From Peptoniphilus_A sp001811425 (GTDB lineage Bacteria > Bacillota > Clostridia > Tissierellales > Peptoniphilaceae): a stretch of 64,000 bases of DNA. How positions within the stretch are numbered: position 1 is the first letter of the stretch; every line of letters begins with the position of its first letter. Position numbers and translations under genes: made by a program. The stretch is from assembly GCF_001811425.1 (NCBI RefSeq), contig NZ_KV804709.1, positions 62,001 through 126,000 on the forward strand, in the 5' to 3' direction. This document shows positions 17,601 through 28,578 of the stretch, piece after piece. The notes under the pieces were generated by a model, which was not told where the DNA came from, did no database searches, and was given only the letters and a program-made list of their open reading frames with translations.

Positions 17601-20600
17601 GAGCAGTAATTTTATCGCCGTCTTTATATTGAATAGCTTTGTTAATGCTTGTGTCCCAACCAGCTGAAGTGTATCCAGTATTAGGTTTTATTGTAGGAGC
17701 TTTGCCTTCAAGTACAACTGCTTTATTTGGATTGATATAGAAAACAGTATTTCCTTCTAATTCTCCATTAGCACCCTTGTCGAATGTTACTGTGATATAT
17801 CCCTCTGGTTTTTCGTTTTCTCCACCTTGTGGATTCTCCTTAGGAATTACATCGTCAATTATTTCATATTGCGCAATAACTGTTTTGTTATCTTTTATTT
17901 CAAACTCATCTTTAGTGTCCCAGCCAGTAAACTTATAGCCAACTTCTGCTTTTACTTCTGGTTTAACTATTAATGTGTCGCCTAAAGTTTTTGCTGGGTC
18001 TGCTTTTGGATTTACATAGTAAACTGTTTGTCCTGTTATTTCTTTTCCGTGGTCACCCTTGTCAAAAGTAACTGTTACATAACCTTCGGGTTTGGTATTT
18101 GGCTTTCCATTTTCATCAGTTGACGGGATAATGTCATCAAGCTTTTCGTATTTTGCTGTGATTTTAATTTCTGTATCTGTCGTTTTAGCAGTTAATGTTG
18201 TTTCTTTATCCCAATTTGTAAACTTATAACCAATATTAGCTTTTACACTTGGAGCTTCAACAGTTACTTCGACTTCTGGTTTTACCCAATAACTTGTTGT
18301 GCCTGATAATTCTCCATGCTCGCCCTTATCAAATATTACTTTAACGTAACCTGCCGGTTGATCCTTATCTCCCGGAACTACATCACCAATTTTGTTAAAT
18401 TGTGCTGTAATTACGTCATTGTCTTTATATTGAATTTTTTCTTTAATAGGTCGATCCCAATCAGCGAATTCATATCCTGTAATTGGATTTACTTCAGGTG
18501 CTTGACCTTCTAATGCAACAGCTTTATTTGGATTAATATATACAACTTTTTCTATGCTTCCGGCCTTGTCGGTTGTCTTAAAAGTTACTGAGATATAACC
18601 GGCCGGTTTGTCATTTTCTCCGCCTTGTGGATTGTCCTTTGGAACAACATCGTCTAAAGTTGTTGCTTTTGCTGTTACTACAATGTCAGCAGCTTCAATT
18701 ACAAGGGAATCTTCTTTATCCCACTCTTTAAACTTATAACCTGTTTCTTCTTCATAAGTTGGATATCCTTTTGTTGCATCATCTTTAATTGTTTTTAAAG
18801 TTATACCTGCATTTGCCTTTACATAGTAGGCTTTAGATTCTGTTAGTTTTAGTCCTGGATCTGCTGCGAAAGTTACTCTTACATAGCCTTCTGGTCTAAC
18901 CATTGGGTCTGGCACACTTGGGTCGTAAGGGATTATATTATCTGATTCTTTATAAGTCGCTGTGATTGTTGTTCCATTTGTATCAGTAAACTTTGTTGGA
19001 GTGCTTGGAGTATAAACTGCTCCATCTGCATTTGCTCCCATCTTCCATTCTTTAAATGTGTAGTGTGTTTTTCCTACTGGATTATTTACTGGAATTGTTA
19101 CTTCTACAGCTGGATTTACCCAGAAAATCTTAGCACCTTCCATAGTACCATTGTCTGTTGGTACAAAAGTTACTTTTACAAAATTATCTGGTACTCCTTC
19201 AGGTTTTGTATCCCCCTCTTGTGGAATTACATCTTTTGAGTATTGTGCTGTGATTGTAGATGCTTCTGTAAATTGATGTCTGGCTGACAAGTTATAATCT
19301 GCACCATCACCTGTGGCTGTATCTGCCTTCATTGTCCATTTAGTAAATACATTGCCATCTGTTCCTGTTGGGTCTGTTCCTGGTATTACAACCTTGGCAG
19401 CTGGATTTACATAGTAGTAAGTCTTTTGTGGATCTTGAGCCTTATCTGTTGGGTCGACAGTTACTTTTACATAATTTTCTGGTACATAGCTAGGTTTACC
19501 ACCCGTAGAAGTTCCTTCGTAGATGTTTTTGATGACCTTAATAGGAATATCTACTGTTTGGCTTGTGCCATCGGCAAAGTTTACTTTTGCTTTTAAAGTA
19601 AGATTTCTTGAAACTTCTGTTGCTGGATCTTCTTTTAATTTATCGTATAATTTAACTTTTAGATCATCATCAGCAATTAGATTTCCACTATCATCTAATA
19701 TTTGAAGGCTGTCGCCATCTTTTAATTCTTGATAAACTCCATTTGCATCCTTAATCTCTACTTGTCCTTTTAAGGTATCAAGTGTAGGAATAAAGTCATT
19801 GACATATTCTGTTCCATTGTTAAAAGATTCAAATACAGTAAGTTCTTCCGCTTTTATATCGTTATTTTCCCAAATAGCATAGAAGGTCTTGGCTTCTTTG
19901 ATGTTTGCAAAATCAGCATCAGTAGCAATAGCTCCGTCTTTAGTTAATGACCAACCCTTAAAAGTTTTTCCTTCTCTTGTTGGGTCTTCTGCTTTATCAG
20001 TTAAAGTGCCTTCATAGTCAACTTCTTTTACAATCTTTTGGTCTGCGCCTTCTTCTGTAATAGAAGCAAACTTACCACCGTTAGCATCAAATGTAACGGA
20101 GATAATTTCCGTCATAGAAAGCTTTCCGCCTTCTATAACATCGTAGTTGAAGTCATATTTAAACTTGTGGTCGCCTGATGTGACAGTTTTAACTCCATTA
20201 TTTTCTTCAAAAGTTAATCCTTGTGTGTCGGTTTTAACTTCTACTGTCTTTGGAGTTGTTTCAAGTTCAGAAGGTAAGAAGGACCATGGGCCATTAACTT
20301 CATCTTCATCAAAATTTTCTACAAAACTAGATCTTAATATTGTTCTTGTTGTGTCATTTTTAGGGAAGTTAAAGTCATTGTCTACATCAGTATCAACCTC
20401 GAAGTAACCTTCAATTTGAGGTCTGTCTGCTTCAGCAAGGCTTGTGTGCCATTCAGATACAAATTTTGTAGAAGCTACTTGTTGAATATTAATATCTAGG
20501 AAAGATATAGTTGCAACTTGTTTGTCCCCTTCCGGTCTCCATGATACACCCGGTGTACCGTTACTTTCTTGGATAATAAGTTGAACATTTTCACTAAAGT

Positions 20601-21219
20601 TTCTTTGTATTTGGACATTATAGGTATAGGGATTTCCATCTACATCATATAGAGGTAGGTAGGTTGGATTGTCATCGCTATTTGACCAAGTGTAGGTTCC
20701 GTCTTTATCTACTTCCAGATAAAATCTTACACCAGTCATTACGTTGCCATTTGTTTGGGTAAACAAAAGCTTTACCTTTGCCCCTTGACCCAGTACTTTA
20801 TTCCAATCAAAGCTTCCACCGTCAAGACCTACTGTTGTAAGTGTTCCCTGTACATTTGCCCAATACTTTGGCTTCTCGGAATCAGCCGGTTGTTGACCTT
20901 CGATGTAAGGGGACTTAGGGCTCCTTAATGCTTGAGGAATTATTTCATCGCCTATTTCCAGCCCATCTAAAGTGGCTGTATCTTTGTGGTTTTTTTCTTC
21001 TACTCCTTCTATGGAAATAGATGCAGTGGGATTGTCTTTAGAGAATCCCACTCCTTTTAGCTTTCCAATTGTTATAAAGTTTGAATCTGATGATTCAAGT
21101 TTTTTTGTTATTAATTTGTTATCTTTGGGTTTTTCCTCTAATGCGTATGCAAAGCTTGGTATAAAAGCTTGCAATACTAATACTAGAGCTAAAAACCCTG
21201 TCAATATTTTTCTTTTCAT
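14684..21219 (-). pseudogene. Giant SLH-anchored repeat surface protein, frameshifted in the SLH region
   Basis: Secreted protein of about 2,177 residues if restored. A signal peptide (residues 1-26, ending SFAYA) is followed by a unique N-terminal domain (about 30-370), an InlB B-repeat-type module, an Ig-like linker, and 13 copies of a 65-85 residue repeat opening with KPxGYxxVTF and containing YYVNP/YWVKP, interrupted by two InlB/Listeria-Bacteroides repeats. A Pro/Tyr-rich stalk precedes three SLH domains, which would bind secondary cell-wall polymer. After GLTRAEV the frame shifts at 15309/15310: GAAGTG is followed by CGCAAATT where GCGCAAATT would continue the SLH motif as AQILANAL. The downstream frame (to 14684) stays open and encodes the rest. 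As read, translation ends at 15196 and loses the anchor. A sequencing error is an alternative. Confidence 0.85.
15560..19510 (-). repeat. Array of 13 related 65-85 residue repeats in the giant SLH protein
   Basis: Each unit opens with a proline-glycine-tyrosine start and VTF strand, then a YxVxP motif near residue 30 and a tryptophan-containing GYKFxxWD near residue 50, closing with ITAQY and a DVIP linker. The units are diverged at DNA level, so this is an old protein repeat rather than a recent DNA expansion. Two InlB-type units interrupt it near 16360-16790. Confidence 0.75.
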
Positions 21220-21243
21220 TATACTATGCTCACTCCTTCTTCC

Positions 21244-24200
21244 CTATTCTACCGAATCTTCTCTTGGAAGAGATCTTCTAGAACCATCTTCTGCCCAATA
21301 TTTTAAAATATCGCCAGATTGTACTGAAGAGTCTAGCTTAAATACATTAGAAGTTTTTCTTCTTCTAGTATAAGTTGTATTGTCGTAAGTTTTACTTCCG
21401 CTACCACTTATAACTTCAAGTTTACCTGTTGCTCCATTTGATAGTTCTTTTATATAAACTATTTTTTCTCCTGCTCTTGGAATGTCTATTACAAGTTTAA
21501 GTTCTGTCACACCTTGGTCGGATATAACTGTGTCTTCAGAGAAGCTTTGTTTTACCAATTGTATTTTTGTTGCATTAGGGTCAGTAGTATTTGGATCAAG
21601 TGGTTCGTTAACAATATTTACATCTTGCCAGCCTTTAAAGACATCATCAATGTTTTTCTCTAAAACTACTGGTGTAGGAATTCTAACTTCTGTTTCTTTC
21701 TTGACATAGTATTTTGCATTGCCTACAAGGTAGAATTTGTTATCATCTGATACTTTAAATGTTACTAATACCATGCCCTCTGGTTTTTCTTCTTCAATTT
21801 GTGTATCTGTCTTTCCAGGTTCTACTGGTATTACGTCTGCTTCTGGTTCGTAGAGTGCTGTAAAGATTTTTTCTGTTTGACCTTCTTCAAGTGTTAAGTC
21901 AAGTGCTTGATTCCAACCAGAGTTTTCTGCTTTTGCTTTGTAGTATTTTGCTGGGGCAATTTCTGGAACTTCTAGTCCTGCTTGTTGAGCTTTGTCGAAT
22001 GTTAAGTCTTTTGCTACTTTGTAAGTTACTGGACTTTTTTGTTCTGTGTCAGCAAGTTTTAATTTACCATGGTCGCCTTCTTTGAAAGTTACTTTGATGA
22101 ATTTTTCTGTATCAATAGTATCAGTATCAGTAATCTCTTGAACTGCATTTGTCCATTGTGCATATAGGACTAAATCTTTATCGATAGGTTTATTTTCAAA
22201 ATCAAAATAATTTTTATCATTTGCATTTTCTTTCCAGCCTAAGAATACAAAGTTTTCTTTTGTAGGATCAGTAGTTGGCTTTGTTGCGTGTCCATTGTGT
22301 TCTACTTCTTGAGTTGCTGGAGCTTCTGAACCACCATCTGTGTCAAACACTACTTTATGTTTGTCTGTTGTCCATTGGGCTGTGGCTGTTGTGTTTTCAT
22401 TTAATGTCACTTGGTCGCCTGCTTGATAAGTTTCGTCTCCTATCTTCCAGCCGGCAAATGTAGCATTGTCTTTTGTTAGTCCTTCTGGTCTTGCAAGTCT
22501 TATGCTTGTTCCATGGTCTACTGTAACTGCATCCGGAACTGTTCCTTCAGCTCCACCTGCATCATAGGTTAGGGTGATTTTCCCTAAGGTGAATTTTGCT
22601 ACGTGTTCACGATCGCCCTTGATGGGATTATCGTAGTCAATTTCTTCAACCCAGCCGGTAAATCCGTAATTATCATTTGCCTTTGCTTCTGGAACAATTA
22701 ACTCATTAGTAGCGCCTTGTGTTGCCTTATCTTTATCAACTAGTTTGATATTTGCTTCGGGGTTAACGTAATAAGTTTTATTGCCGCCGACAACTTCGCC
22801 ATTATCTCCAGCGATAAATTTGACGGTAACATAGCCTTCAGGTTTTTTCACGTCGTCGCTTGTTTTTTCTACTATATCTTCTGACTTGTCAAAGTTAAAT
22901 ACAAATTCTGTTTCCGGATCAGCAAATGTGCCTTTCAAAGCTTTTTGATCTTTGTTAGTCCAGTTTTCGCCGTTTGCAAAGTATCCAACACTTGGAGTTT
23001 TTGTAATCTTACCAGCTGAGTCAGTCATGTCGACTTCTACTTCAGGTGATACATAGTAAACTAAGTCGCCTGATACTGTTCCACCTGTGCCTGCTTTAAA
23101 GATTACTTTTACATAATTTTCAAGTGCTTTTTCAGGTTTAGTGCCATCTGGATTAGCAGGTACAATCTTTTCGTGAACTTCTACAGGAACTTCTATCGGA
23201 TTTGTTTGAGTTCCAACGCTTGAACCGTCAGTGTATTCAACAATTACTTTTGCCGTACTGTTTCCGGGATTATTTACATCCGGATTTTCAACTATTGTTA
23301 CTGTCTTAATAGTTTTTCCTTCAGGTGGAGTAATCTTATCTTTGATTTCGTCTACTGTCGGTGTCTTTCCTTGTGGTGTGTGAACTGTATCTGTTGTTGG
23401 GACTTGGTCTTTTATCACTTCAGGTGTTACAGAATATTTTGCAATGATTGTAGTATCATTTTCAAATTTTCCTACTATCTTATCTAACCAAGTTTTTGCC
23501 TTGTCTTCTGTTTCCCACTTAGAGAAATTCATTGTGTAACCAACTGCTCCAATATTTGCAGGATCTGCAGCTACAGTTTTTCCTGTCGGATTTGTTACAT
23601 CAATAGTAACTTCCATAGTTGGGTTAACCCAGAATGTTTTTTCAAATGCTGTTTCATCTGTTGCTTTGTCAGTTGTTTTAACTATAACTTTTACAAAAGT
23701 ATCAGGTACTTTTGGCTTGTCTTCGCCTTGTTTTTGTTCTACTACATCATTAGCATCGCTTGGACTTATAACTGTATTTTCAGTAAACTTGTGTCGTTTT
23801 CCAAAATCAAAGATTCCGTTTTCTACTTGTCCTTCGTTTTGTGCAGCTTTATCTGCTGTCCAATTGACAAATGTTGATGAACCTTCAGTTTTAACTTCTG
23901 GAATTTCCACCCATGCATTTTTATTTACATAGTAAATTTTATCGTCTTTAGCGTTAAAGTCTTTGCTTGCCTTTATCGTAACCATGACATAGTCGCCGGT
24001 CACGTCTTGTAATCCGCCTTCTTCAGCTTTTTTGCCTTCAGCTTCCTTTAAGAATAGCGGTTTGTCGCCTTCCTTGTTAAGGGCTTCGTAGACGTTTTTG
24101 TAAACTGTAATCGGTATAGTTAGTTCTTGCGGTTCTTTGCCATCTGTGAAAGTAACTTTAGCCTTGACATTTACTGTGCGAACGACTTCGTCTTTGTCGG

Positions 24201-27200
24201 CAGCTTTCTTTTCATTTACTAATTCATATACTTGATCGTCTGTTGTTAATTCATTGCCGGCTTCGTCAAATAATTTTATTTCTGTTCCTGCCGGAAGTGG
24301 TTTTACCTCGTCCTTTTCTCTCCATTCAAGTTGTGCTTTTAATTGAGCAATCGTTGGGGCAAAGTCGTTAGTCCACTTGCCATTAGGATCTTTAAAAGCT
24401 TCGGTGCGTACCATTCCCTTTGCCGTTAAGCCTGACCATTCAAATTTCGCTGTAAATACATAGAAGTCATTTGTATCATTATCAACTATTGTGTTCTTGT
24501 TTAATAACGGTTTTTCATCCCATTTAGTAAATTTCTTTCCAGTTTCCGGAGTGATATAGTACTTTCCTTCAACCTTATCATTAGGTGTTCCGTCAGCCTT
24601 TGTTCCCAATTCTTCTGGAACTGGTAGTAGGTCTGATTTAAGTCCCTTTATTACATCATAGTGAAGTTCTGTTACAGATTTTCCGGTGTTGTCCGTAAAG
24701 GAACCTCCCTTGTCTGCCTTAAAGGTTACTCTTACATAACCTTCCGGTGTCTTTCCACCTTCCGGTACTTCTATTACTCTTACGTCCTTATAATAGAAGG
24801 TAATCTCATCTTTGCCCGTTCCGTTGATGCCTAATAATTCATTTGTTTTTTCATCAACGTCGAAGAATAATTGTTGTTGTGGTGGGCTTGTTAAAACCCA
24901 ACCTGGGATCGGTCTGTAGTTTCTTGCGTCATAGTGGCGGTTGCCATTTACAACTAGTTCTTGGTCTATAATGGCTCCGGCTTTTTCGTTTTCTTTGCCT
25001 TTAAAGCTTTCGTCTATATAGTTGACCTTGTATTCTCTATGTCTGTATGGCCTGTAAAAGAATTTAAAGACATTGTTTTTAACGTCCGGATTAGGAATCA
25101 TTTTTTCAGAATCCTCAGGATTCGGAATCTCTGCCGGTTCAACTCTAAAAGTTTGGAAGAAAGAGTTGTTTAGTCCTACGCGATTATTATATTCTTCGTA
25201 TATCGTCTTCAAATCGCCGGTTAATTTCTCATTAAGCTCGTCATGAGGTACAAGGGTATATTTGTCGTCTTGTCTGTCTCCGGTTGTTGCTACTAAATAG
25301 TCGGCACGTTTGTTTTCCAGCGTATCCGAATCGGGATTAGGACTTATGCTTTTATCTAAGTTATAGTCCTTGTCTAAATAATAGTGAAGAACCTCTACGT
25401 CCACTCTTGCATTTGGCACCCAAATTGCCTTTAGATATATTGGAGATACAACATCATTGCCAAAGGAGTAAAGCTCCGGCACTTTGTAAGTCTCGCGATA
25501 TGAGTTGTCGATTTCATCTGTATAGTTACCATCTTCATCCTTTATATAGCGAATTATTTCCCAACCCATAAAGTCGTAGCCCTTTCTTACAGGCTTAAAT
25601 TTAGGTTCTATAAGTCTTTGTTTTTGAATTACAGTGAATACTTGCTTACCATCTTGATTAGCTTCTTTTATAGGATAAGTTGTTTCTATTTCTTGACCAA
25701 TATCGCCTTCTTTTATGGTCTTGCGTTCTGTGGTTAATTTGTTTTCATCGATTGATCTTAAACTACCTTCATTTGGGTCAAAGATAACCTTCCACTTATA
25801 GTCAGGTTCGCCCCATTTGGCGTAGAGAACTTGGTCATAATGAAGTTTAGTTTCTTTTCCGTCTTTTACCAGGTTGTCGCCGGCGGGATCCAGTGCCCAG
25901 CCTAAGAAGCTCCAATCATCACGTACCCAATTCGGTTTTTCGGGTTTGTGTGTCGCATCGAGCTTTAAATCATTTAATGGCAATTCATAAGGCACCTCTA
26001 TAATATTGCCCTCACCATATTCGCTGTCATTTTTTACTGTCTTTGGATCGTCGTTCAACTTTAACTTGTACTTGTTACGGGAGTAGTTTGCATAATTGTA
26101 GGCATTTATACCATTAAAGGATTTTGTGCCCCAAGGAAATTTATCGATGTATTCGATCTTGTCGGCGTCGCTTCTAAAAGGCGTTTTCTTATTTCTCTCC
26201 GTATTTAATTCATCAAAAGTTTTTTGTGGGTCCCATTTACCCGTACCTTTTTCTAGTCCTATCCATTCTGCTTCCCTTGTCTCTTGTTTAAGGGTAAAAC
26301 CTTGAAGATGTGGCAAAATGAAGGGATACCCATCAGCTCCAATTGCATTCGTATCGCTCTTCCAATAGGACAGGTCATAATCGATTTGTTCCTTGCCATC
26401 AAAGTCGTCCTTTATAATATCAATGTGGTGGACAACGGATTTTTCCCAGGATGTCGATCCAATGGAAATCTCATATTTGTCCCTAGCTTTTGTTTTATTT
26501 TCTCCTATAGGTATTTGATCTGCGTGACCATCTCCATAAAATTCTTCTTCACTCATTACATCTTCAGCATCTATAAAATCTTCTGCGCTTAAACGATAAG
26601 GTGGAGTGTCACGATAAATTTGTTCACCCGCGTTATTGTTAATTATCCAGCCTATTAGGCCGATGTCTACACCTTCTTCGCTACTATCAGGCGGAAGATT
26701 TGAAACTTCCTCATCCTTTGGCCATATTTTATCCAAGCTTTGGTTGAAGCGAACATCTACTTTATAAGGAGATCCTTCTTGCCCTATTATTTGTCCATCT
26801 CTTGTTATAATCGGCCAGAAGCTACCGGCATTATCAAATGCCAGTTCATTAGCAGCTGTAAAGTAAAGGGTATAGACTCTGCGGTCGTAGTAGACATTGT
26901 AGACCGTTTCTCCTGTAGATGATACAGTTTTTTGTATTTCAGGATTGTCTTCAGATGCGTTTTGCTTTTTAGTCAAGTCTTCATTTAAAAAGTAATATCT
27001 TTCAAATTCTTTTTTATCATCTTGAGCCTTTTCCAAGCGTCCGTCATTTAAGTCGGGGAAGGTGATTCCGTGGGTATCTAAGTTTGTAAGATCCGGAGTA
27101 GAACCGGTGTCGGCATCATCTATTCTTCTTGCGCCGATAAAGTCGTAGCAATCACGCAATGGTAGGGTATTATCTTTGTCATCGTAATCCGTCTTTTCAG

Positions 27201-28227
27201 TCCAAAATTGGATGACATATTCCGCCTTGGGTTTGTCTTTCCATACTGCTGTAAAGGTAACATTTTCGGCAGGCATTTTTAGATTAGCAGCTAGATTATT
27301 AATAGAGTTGCCACTTGGATATTTGATGATTTCATTTGCTTGATAGGTTTTTCCGTCTGTTGTTTCTAATGTTATAGATGGCTTCCAACCTTGGAATATA
27401 CCGCCTACTTTTGTAGGGATAGATTTATCGGCAATTTTAGGAATAATTTGTTCATAATAAAGTGTACGAGCCGGAACTGGTGTGCCGCCTTTGGTGTCAA
27501 ATTTGACATCGTAATGGGCGCGGTTATAGCGGTATTCCAAGACAAAGTTTTCGGCATTTTCCGGAACTTGCATGGTGATAAAAGGTGCTTCCGGAACAAA
27601 GCCCTTTCTATTAGGATGATTATCATTCAAAGGACTGACTTCCATAGTTGAGCCTGTGTTACCATTTTGAGTGGTAATAAGTTGTCCTTCTTCTCCAACA
27701 CTTCCGTCGGGGTTGGTGTACTTTGTAAAATCATGCAAGTCTTGGAAAACGTGTTTGATTGTAATGGCGTTGGCCTTGGATTTGTAACGGAATTCTTGAC
27801 TGCCATTATTTCCGGCATTCTTCACCTTGTCGTAAGTAATTAAATAATCGTCATCCGGTTTTTCGTAGCCTGTAAGGTCCGGAAGTTTAACTGTTTGATT
27901 GACCTTGGCCTTTTCTTCTTCCGTTGCAGCTTCACCTACACTGGCAATATAGGGTTGGTAATCAACTTCATACTTATCCCCTCTTTGCACCTTGTAGTCT
28001 GTGCGTAGGGTATAAATCTCTGGCTGGTCTGGATCCTTTATTAAATCCTCTGCCGTTTTGCCAGCTTCTGGTTTTGCAGGCTTAACAGGTTTAAGCTTAT
28101 TAATAATCTTAGCCTTGTCGCCGGCTAGATTGTCATAATTAACCTCGGCAAAAGCCTGTAATGGAACCGACAATAACATTAGTAGGGCTAATATAAATGT
28201 TGTAGTTCTTTTCAAATAATTTTTCAT
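21244..28227 (-). CDS. Giant secreted repeat protein, 2,327 aa, without recognisable cell-wall anchor
   Basis: A signal peptide (about 1-28, ending LQAFA) precedes a large N-terminal region with several InlB-type modules (VKFDTKGGTPVPART, VIFDPNEGSLRS), then an Ig-like segment and about seven repeats of the same KPEGYVxVxF / YYVNP type as the downstream protein. The order of modules (Ig-like NDFAPTIAQL segment, repeats, then WKIGDETY and HKVVFDTDGG units) parallels the neighbour, so the genes are paralogues. The C-terminus has a distinct basic/aromatic domain with TTYTRRRKTSNVFKLDSSV and ends at PREDSVE; there is no SLH, LPxTG, GW or membrane anchor. The next gene starts 24 bases on with its own AAGGAG, so they form one operon. 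Probably an adhesin or biofilm component; ligand unknown. Confidence 0.85.
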   Translation of the reverse strand: MKNYLKRTTTFILALLMLLSVPLQAFAEVNYDNLAGDKAKIINKLKPVKPAKPEAGKTAEDLIKDPDQPEIYTLRTDYKVQRGDKYEVDYQPYIASVGEAATEEEKAKVNQTVKLPDLTGYEKPDDDYLITYDKVKNAGNNGSQEFRYKSKANAITIKHVFQDLHDFTKYTNPDGSVGEEGQLITTQNGNTGSTMEVSPLNDNHPNRKGFVPEAPFITMQVPENAENFVLEYRYNRAHYDVKFDTKGGTPVPARTLYYEQIIPKIADKSIPTKVGGIFQGWKPSITLETTDGKTYQANEIIKYPSGNSINNLAANLKMPAENVTFTAVWKDKPKAEYVIQFWTEKTDYDDKDNTLPLRDCYDFIGARRIDDADTGSTPDLTNLDTHGITFPDLNDGRLEKAQDDKKEFERYYFLNEDLTKKQNASEDNPEIQKTVSSTGETVYNVYYDRRVYTLYFTAANELAFDNAGSFWPIITRDGQIIGQEGSPYKVDVRFNQSLDKIWPKDEEVSNLPPDSSEEGVDIGLIGWIINNNAGEQIYRDTPPYRLSAEDFIDAEDVMSEEEFYGDGHADQIPIGENKTKARDKYEISIGSTSWEKSVVHHIDIIKDDFDGKEQIDYDLSYWKSDTNAIGADGYPFILPHLQGFTLKQETREAEWIGLEKGTGKWDPQKTFDELNTERNKKTPFRSDADKIEYIDKFPWGTKSFNGINAYNYANYSRNKYKLKLNDDPKTVKNDSEYGEGNIIEVPYELPLNDLKLDATHKPEKPNWVRDDWSFLGWALDPAGDNLVKDGKETKLHYDQVLYAKWGEPDYKWKVIFDPNEGSLRSIDENKLTTERKTIKEGDIGQEIETTYPIKEANQDGKQVFTVIQKQRLIEPKFKPVRKGYDFMGWEIIRYIKDEDGNYTDEIDNSYRETYKVPELYSFGNDVVSPIYLKAIWVPNARVDVEVLHYYLDKDYNLDKSISPNPDSDTLENKRADYLVATTGDRQDDKYTLVPHDELNEKLTGDLKTIYEEYNNRVGLNNSFFQTFRVEPAEIPNPEDSEKMIPNPDVKNNVFKFFYRPYRHREYKVNYIDESFKGKENEKAGAIIDQELVVNGNRHYDARNYRPIPGWVLTSPPQQQLFFDVDEKTNELLGINGTGKDEITFYYKDVRVIEVPEGGKTPEGYVRVTFKADKGGSFTDNTGKSVTELHYDVIKGLKSDLLPVPEELGTKADGTPNDKVEGKYYITPETGKKFTKWDEKPLLNKNTIVDNDTNDFYVFTAKFEWSGLTAKGMVRTEAFKDPNGKWTNDFAPTIAQLKAQLEWREKDEVKPLPAGTEIKLFDEAGNELTTDDQVYELVNEKKAADKDEVVRTVNVKAKVTFTDGKEPQELTIPITVYKNVYEALNKEGDKPLFLKEAEGKKAEEGGLQDVTGDYVMVTIKASKDFNAKDDKIYYVNKNAWVEIPEVKTEGSSTFVNWTADKAAQNEGQVENGIFDFGKRHKFTENTVISPSDANDVVEQKQGEDKPKVPDTFVKVIVKTTDKATDETAFEKTFWVNPTMEVTIDVTNPTGKTVAADPANIGAVGYTMNFSKWETEDKAKTWLDKIVGKFENDTTIIAKYSVTPEVIKDQVPTTDTVHTPQGKTPTVDEIKDKITPPEGKTIKTVTIVENPDVNNPGNSTAKVIVEYTDGSSVGTQTNPIEVPVEVHEKIVPANPDGTKPEKALENYVKVIFKAGTGGTVSGDLVYYVSPEVEVDMTDSAGKITKTPSVGYFANGENWTNKDQKALKGTFADPETEFVFNFDKSEDIVEKTSDDVKKPEGYVTVKFIAGDNGEVVGGNKTYYVNPEANIKLVDKDKATQGATNELIVPEAKANDNYGFTGWVEEIDYDNPIKGDREHVAKFTLGKITLTYDAGGAEGTVPDAVTVDHGTSIRLARPEGLTKDNATFAGWKIGDETYQAGDQVTLNENTTATAQWTTDKHKVVFDTDGGSEAPATQEVEHNGHATKPTTDPTKENFVFLGWKENANDKNYFDFENKPIDKDLVLYAQWTNAVQEITDTDTIDTEKFIKVTFKEGDHGKLKLADTEQKSPVTYKVAKDLTFDKAQQAGLEVPEIAPAKYYKAKAENSGWNQALDLTLEEGQTEKIFTALYEPEADVIPVEPGKTDTQIEEEKPEGMVLVTFKVSDDNKFYLVGNAKYYVKKETEVRIPTPVVLEKNIDDVFKGWQDVNIVNEPLDPNTTDPNATKIQLVKQSFSEDTVISDQGVTELKLVIDIPRAGEKIVYIKELSNGATGKLEVISGSGSKTYDNTTYTRRRKTSNVFKLDSSVQSGDILKYWAEDGSRRSLPREDSVE

Positions 28228-28495
28228 ATCTTCACTCCTTAGTTTTTATCGAAATATTTTAAAATTAAAATTTGTATATTGAAATAATAATCTATACTTG
28301 GATTATACTATAAATCCACCTAAAATAGAATGAAGAAAATGTTTATTCCTGTATTTTTTTTCATTTTTCACCATAAAGAAAAGAGAATGAAATTTTTTTC
28401 ACTCTCTTTTCTTGTTTAGCTATGATTTGCAAATTTTTTTTAACTTTAAAAGCTAGTCTTTCTTGTGTTTTTATTTGGAAAATAAAATTAAAGGC
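28228..28495. other. Upstream region of the giant-protein operon
   Basis: A minus-strand TATAAT (28302-28307) is the best -10 candidate for the giant-protein operon, but no good -35 is visible. The rest is AT-rich and includes the 28377-28412 hairpin listed separately. Confidence 0.4.
28377..28412. repeat. Long inverted repeat between the divergent promoters
   Basis: AAGAAAAGAGA pairs with TCTCTTTTCTT (11 bp), then after one mismatch TGAAA pairs with TTTCA around a T loop. Purine/pyrimidine-segregated arms and no long T tail. It could insulate the divergent transcripts or bind a regulator. Confidence 0.5.
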
Positions 28496-28524
28496 TTGAC
28501 AAATTTATTTGCCGGGGCTATAGT
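28496..28524 (+). promoter_or_regulatory. Near-consensus sigma-A promoter far upstream of the stalk-domain lipoprotein
   Basis: TTGACA (28496-28501), 17 bases, TATAGT (28519-28524). This is among the best promoters in the window. Its start (about 28531) is roughly 340 nt upstream of the next gene, which has a second promoter nearer by. Confidence 0.75.
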
Positions 28525-28549
28525 GTGGATATAAAGTATATACACTATA
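28519..28549. promoter_or_regulatory. Inverted-repeat operator candidate overlapping the -10
   Basis: TATAGTGT (28519-28526) and ACACTATA (28542-28549) are perfect inverted copies separated by 15 bases. The left arm contains the -10 of the promoter above, as expected for a repressor site. The regulator is unknown. Confidence 0.55.
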
Positions 28550-28578
28550 AAAATTGTTTTACTGTTAAAAAGCTTTCG

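Noticed and set aside
15050..21373. Plus-strand frames of 60-130 codons inside the giant-protein genes
   Set aside because: Antisense shadows of strongly coding minus-strand genes, without ribosome sites or recognisable domains.
21244..28227. LPxTG or other sortase signal in the anchorless giant protein
   Set aside because: The C-terminus has no LPxTG-like motif, no terminal hydrophobic helix and no basic tail after one.
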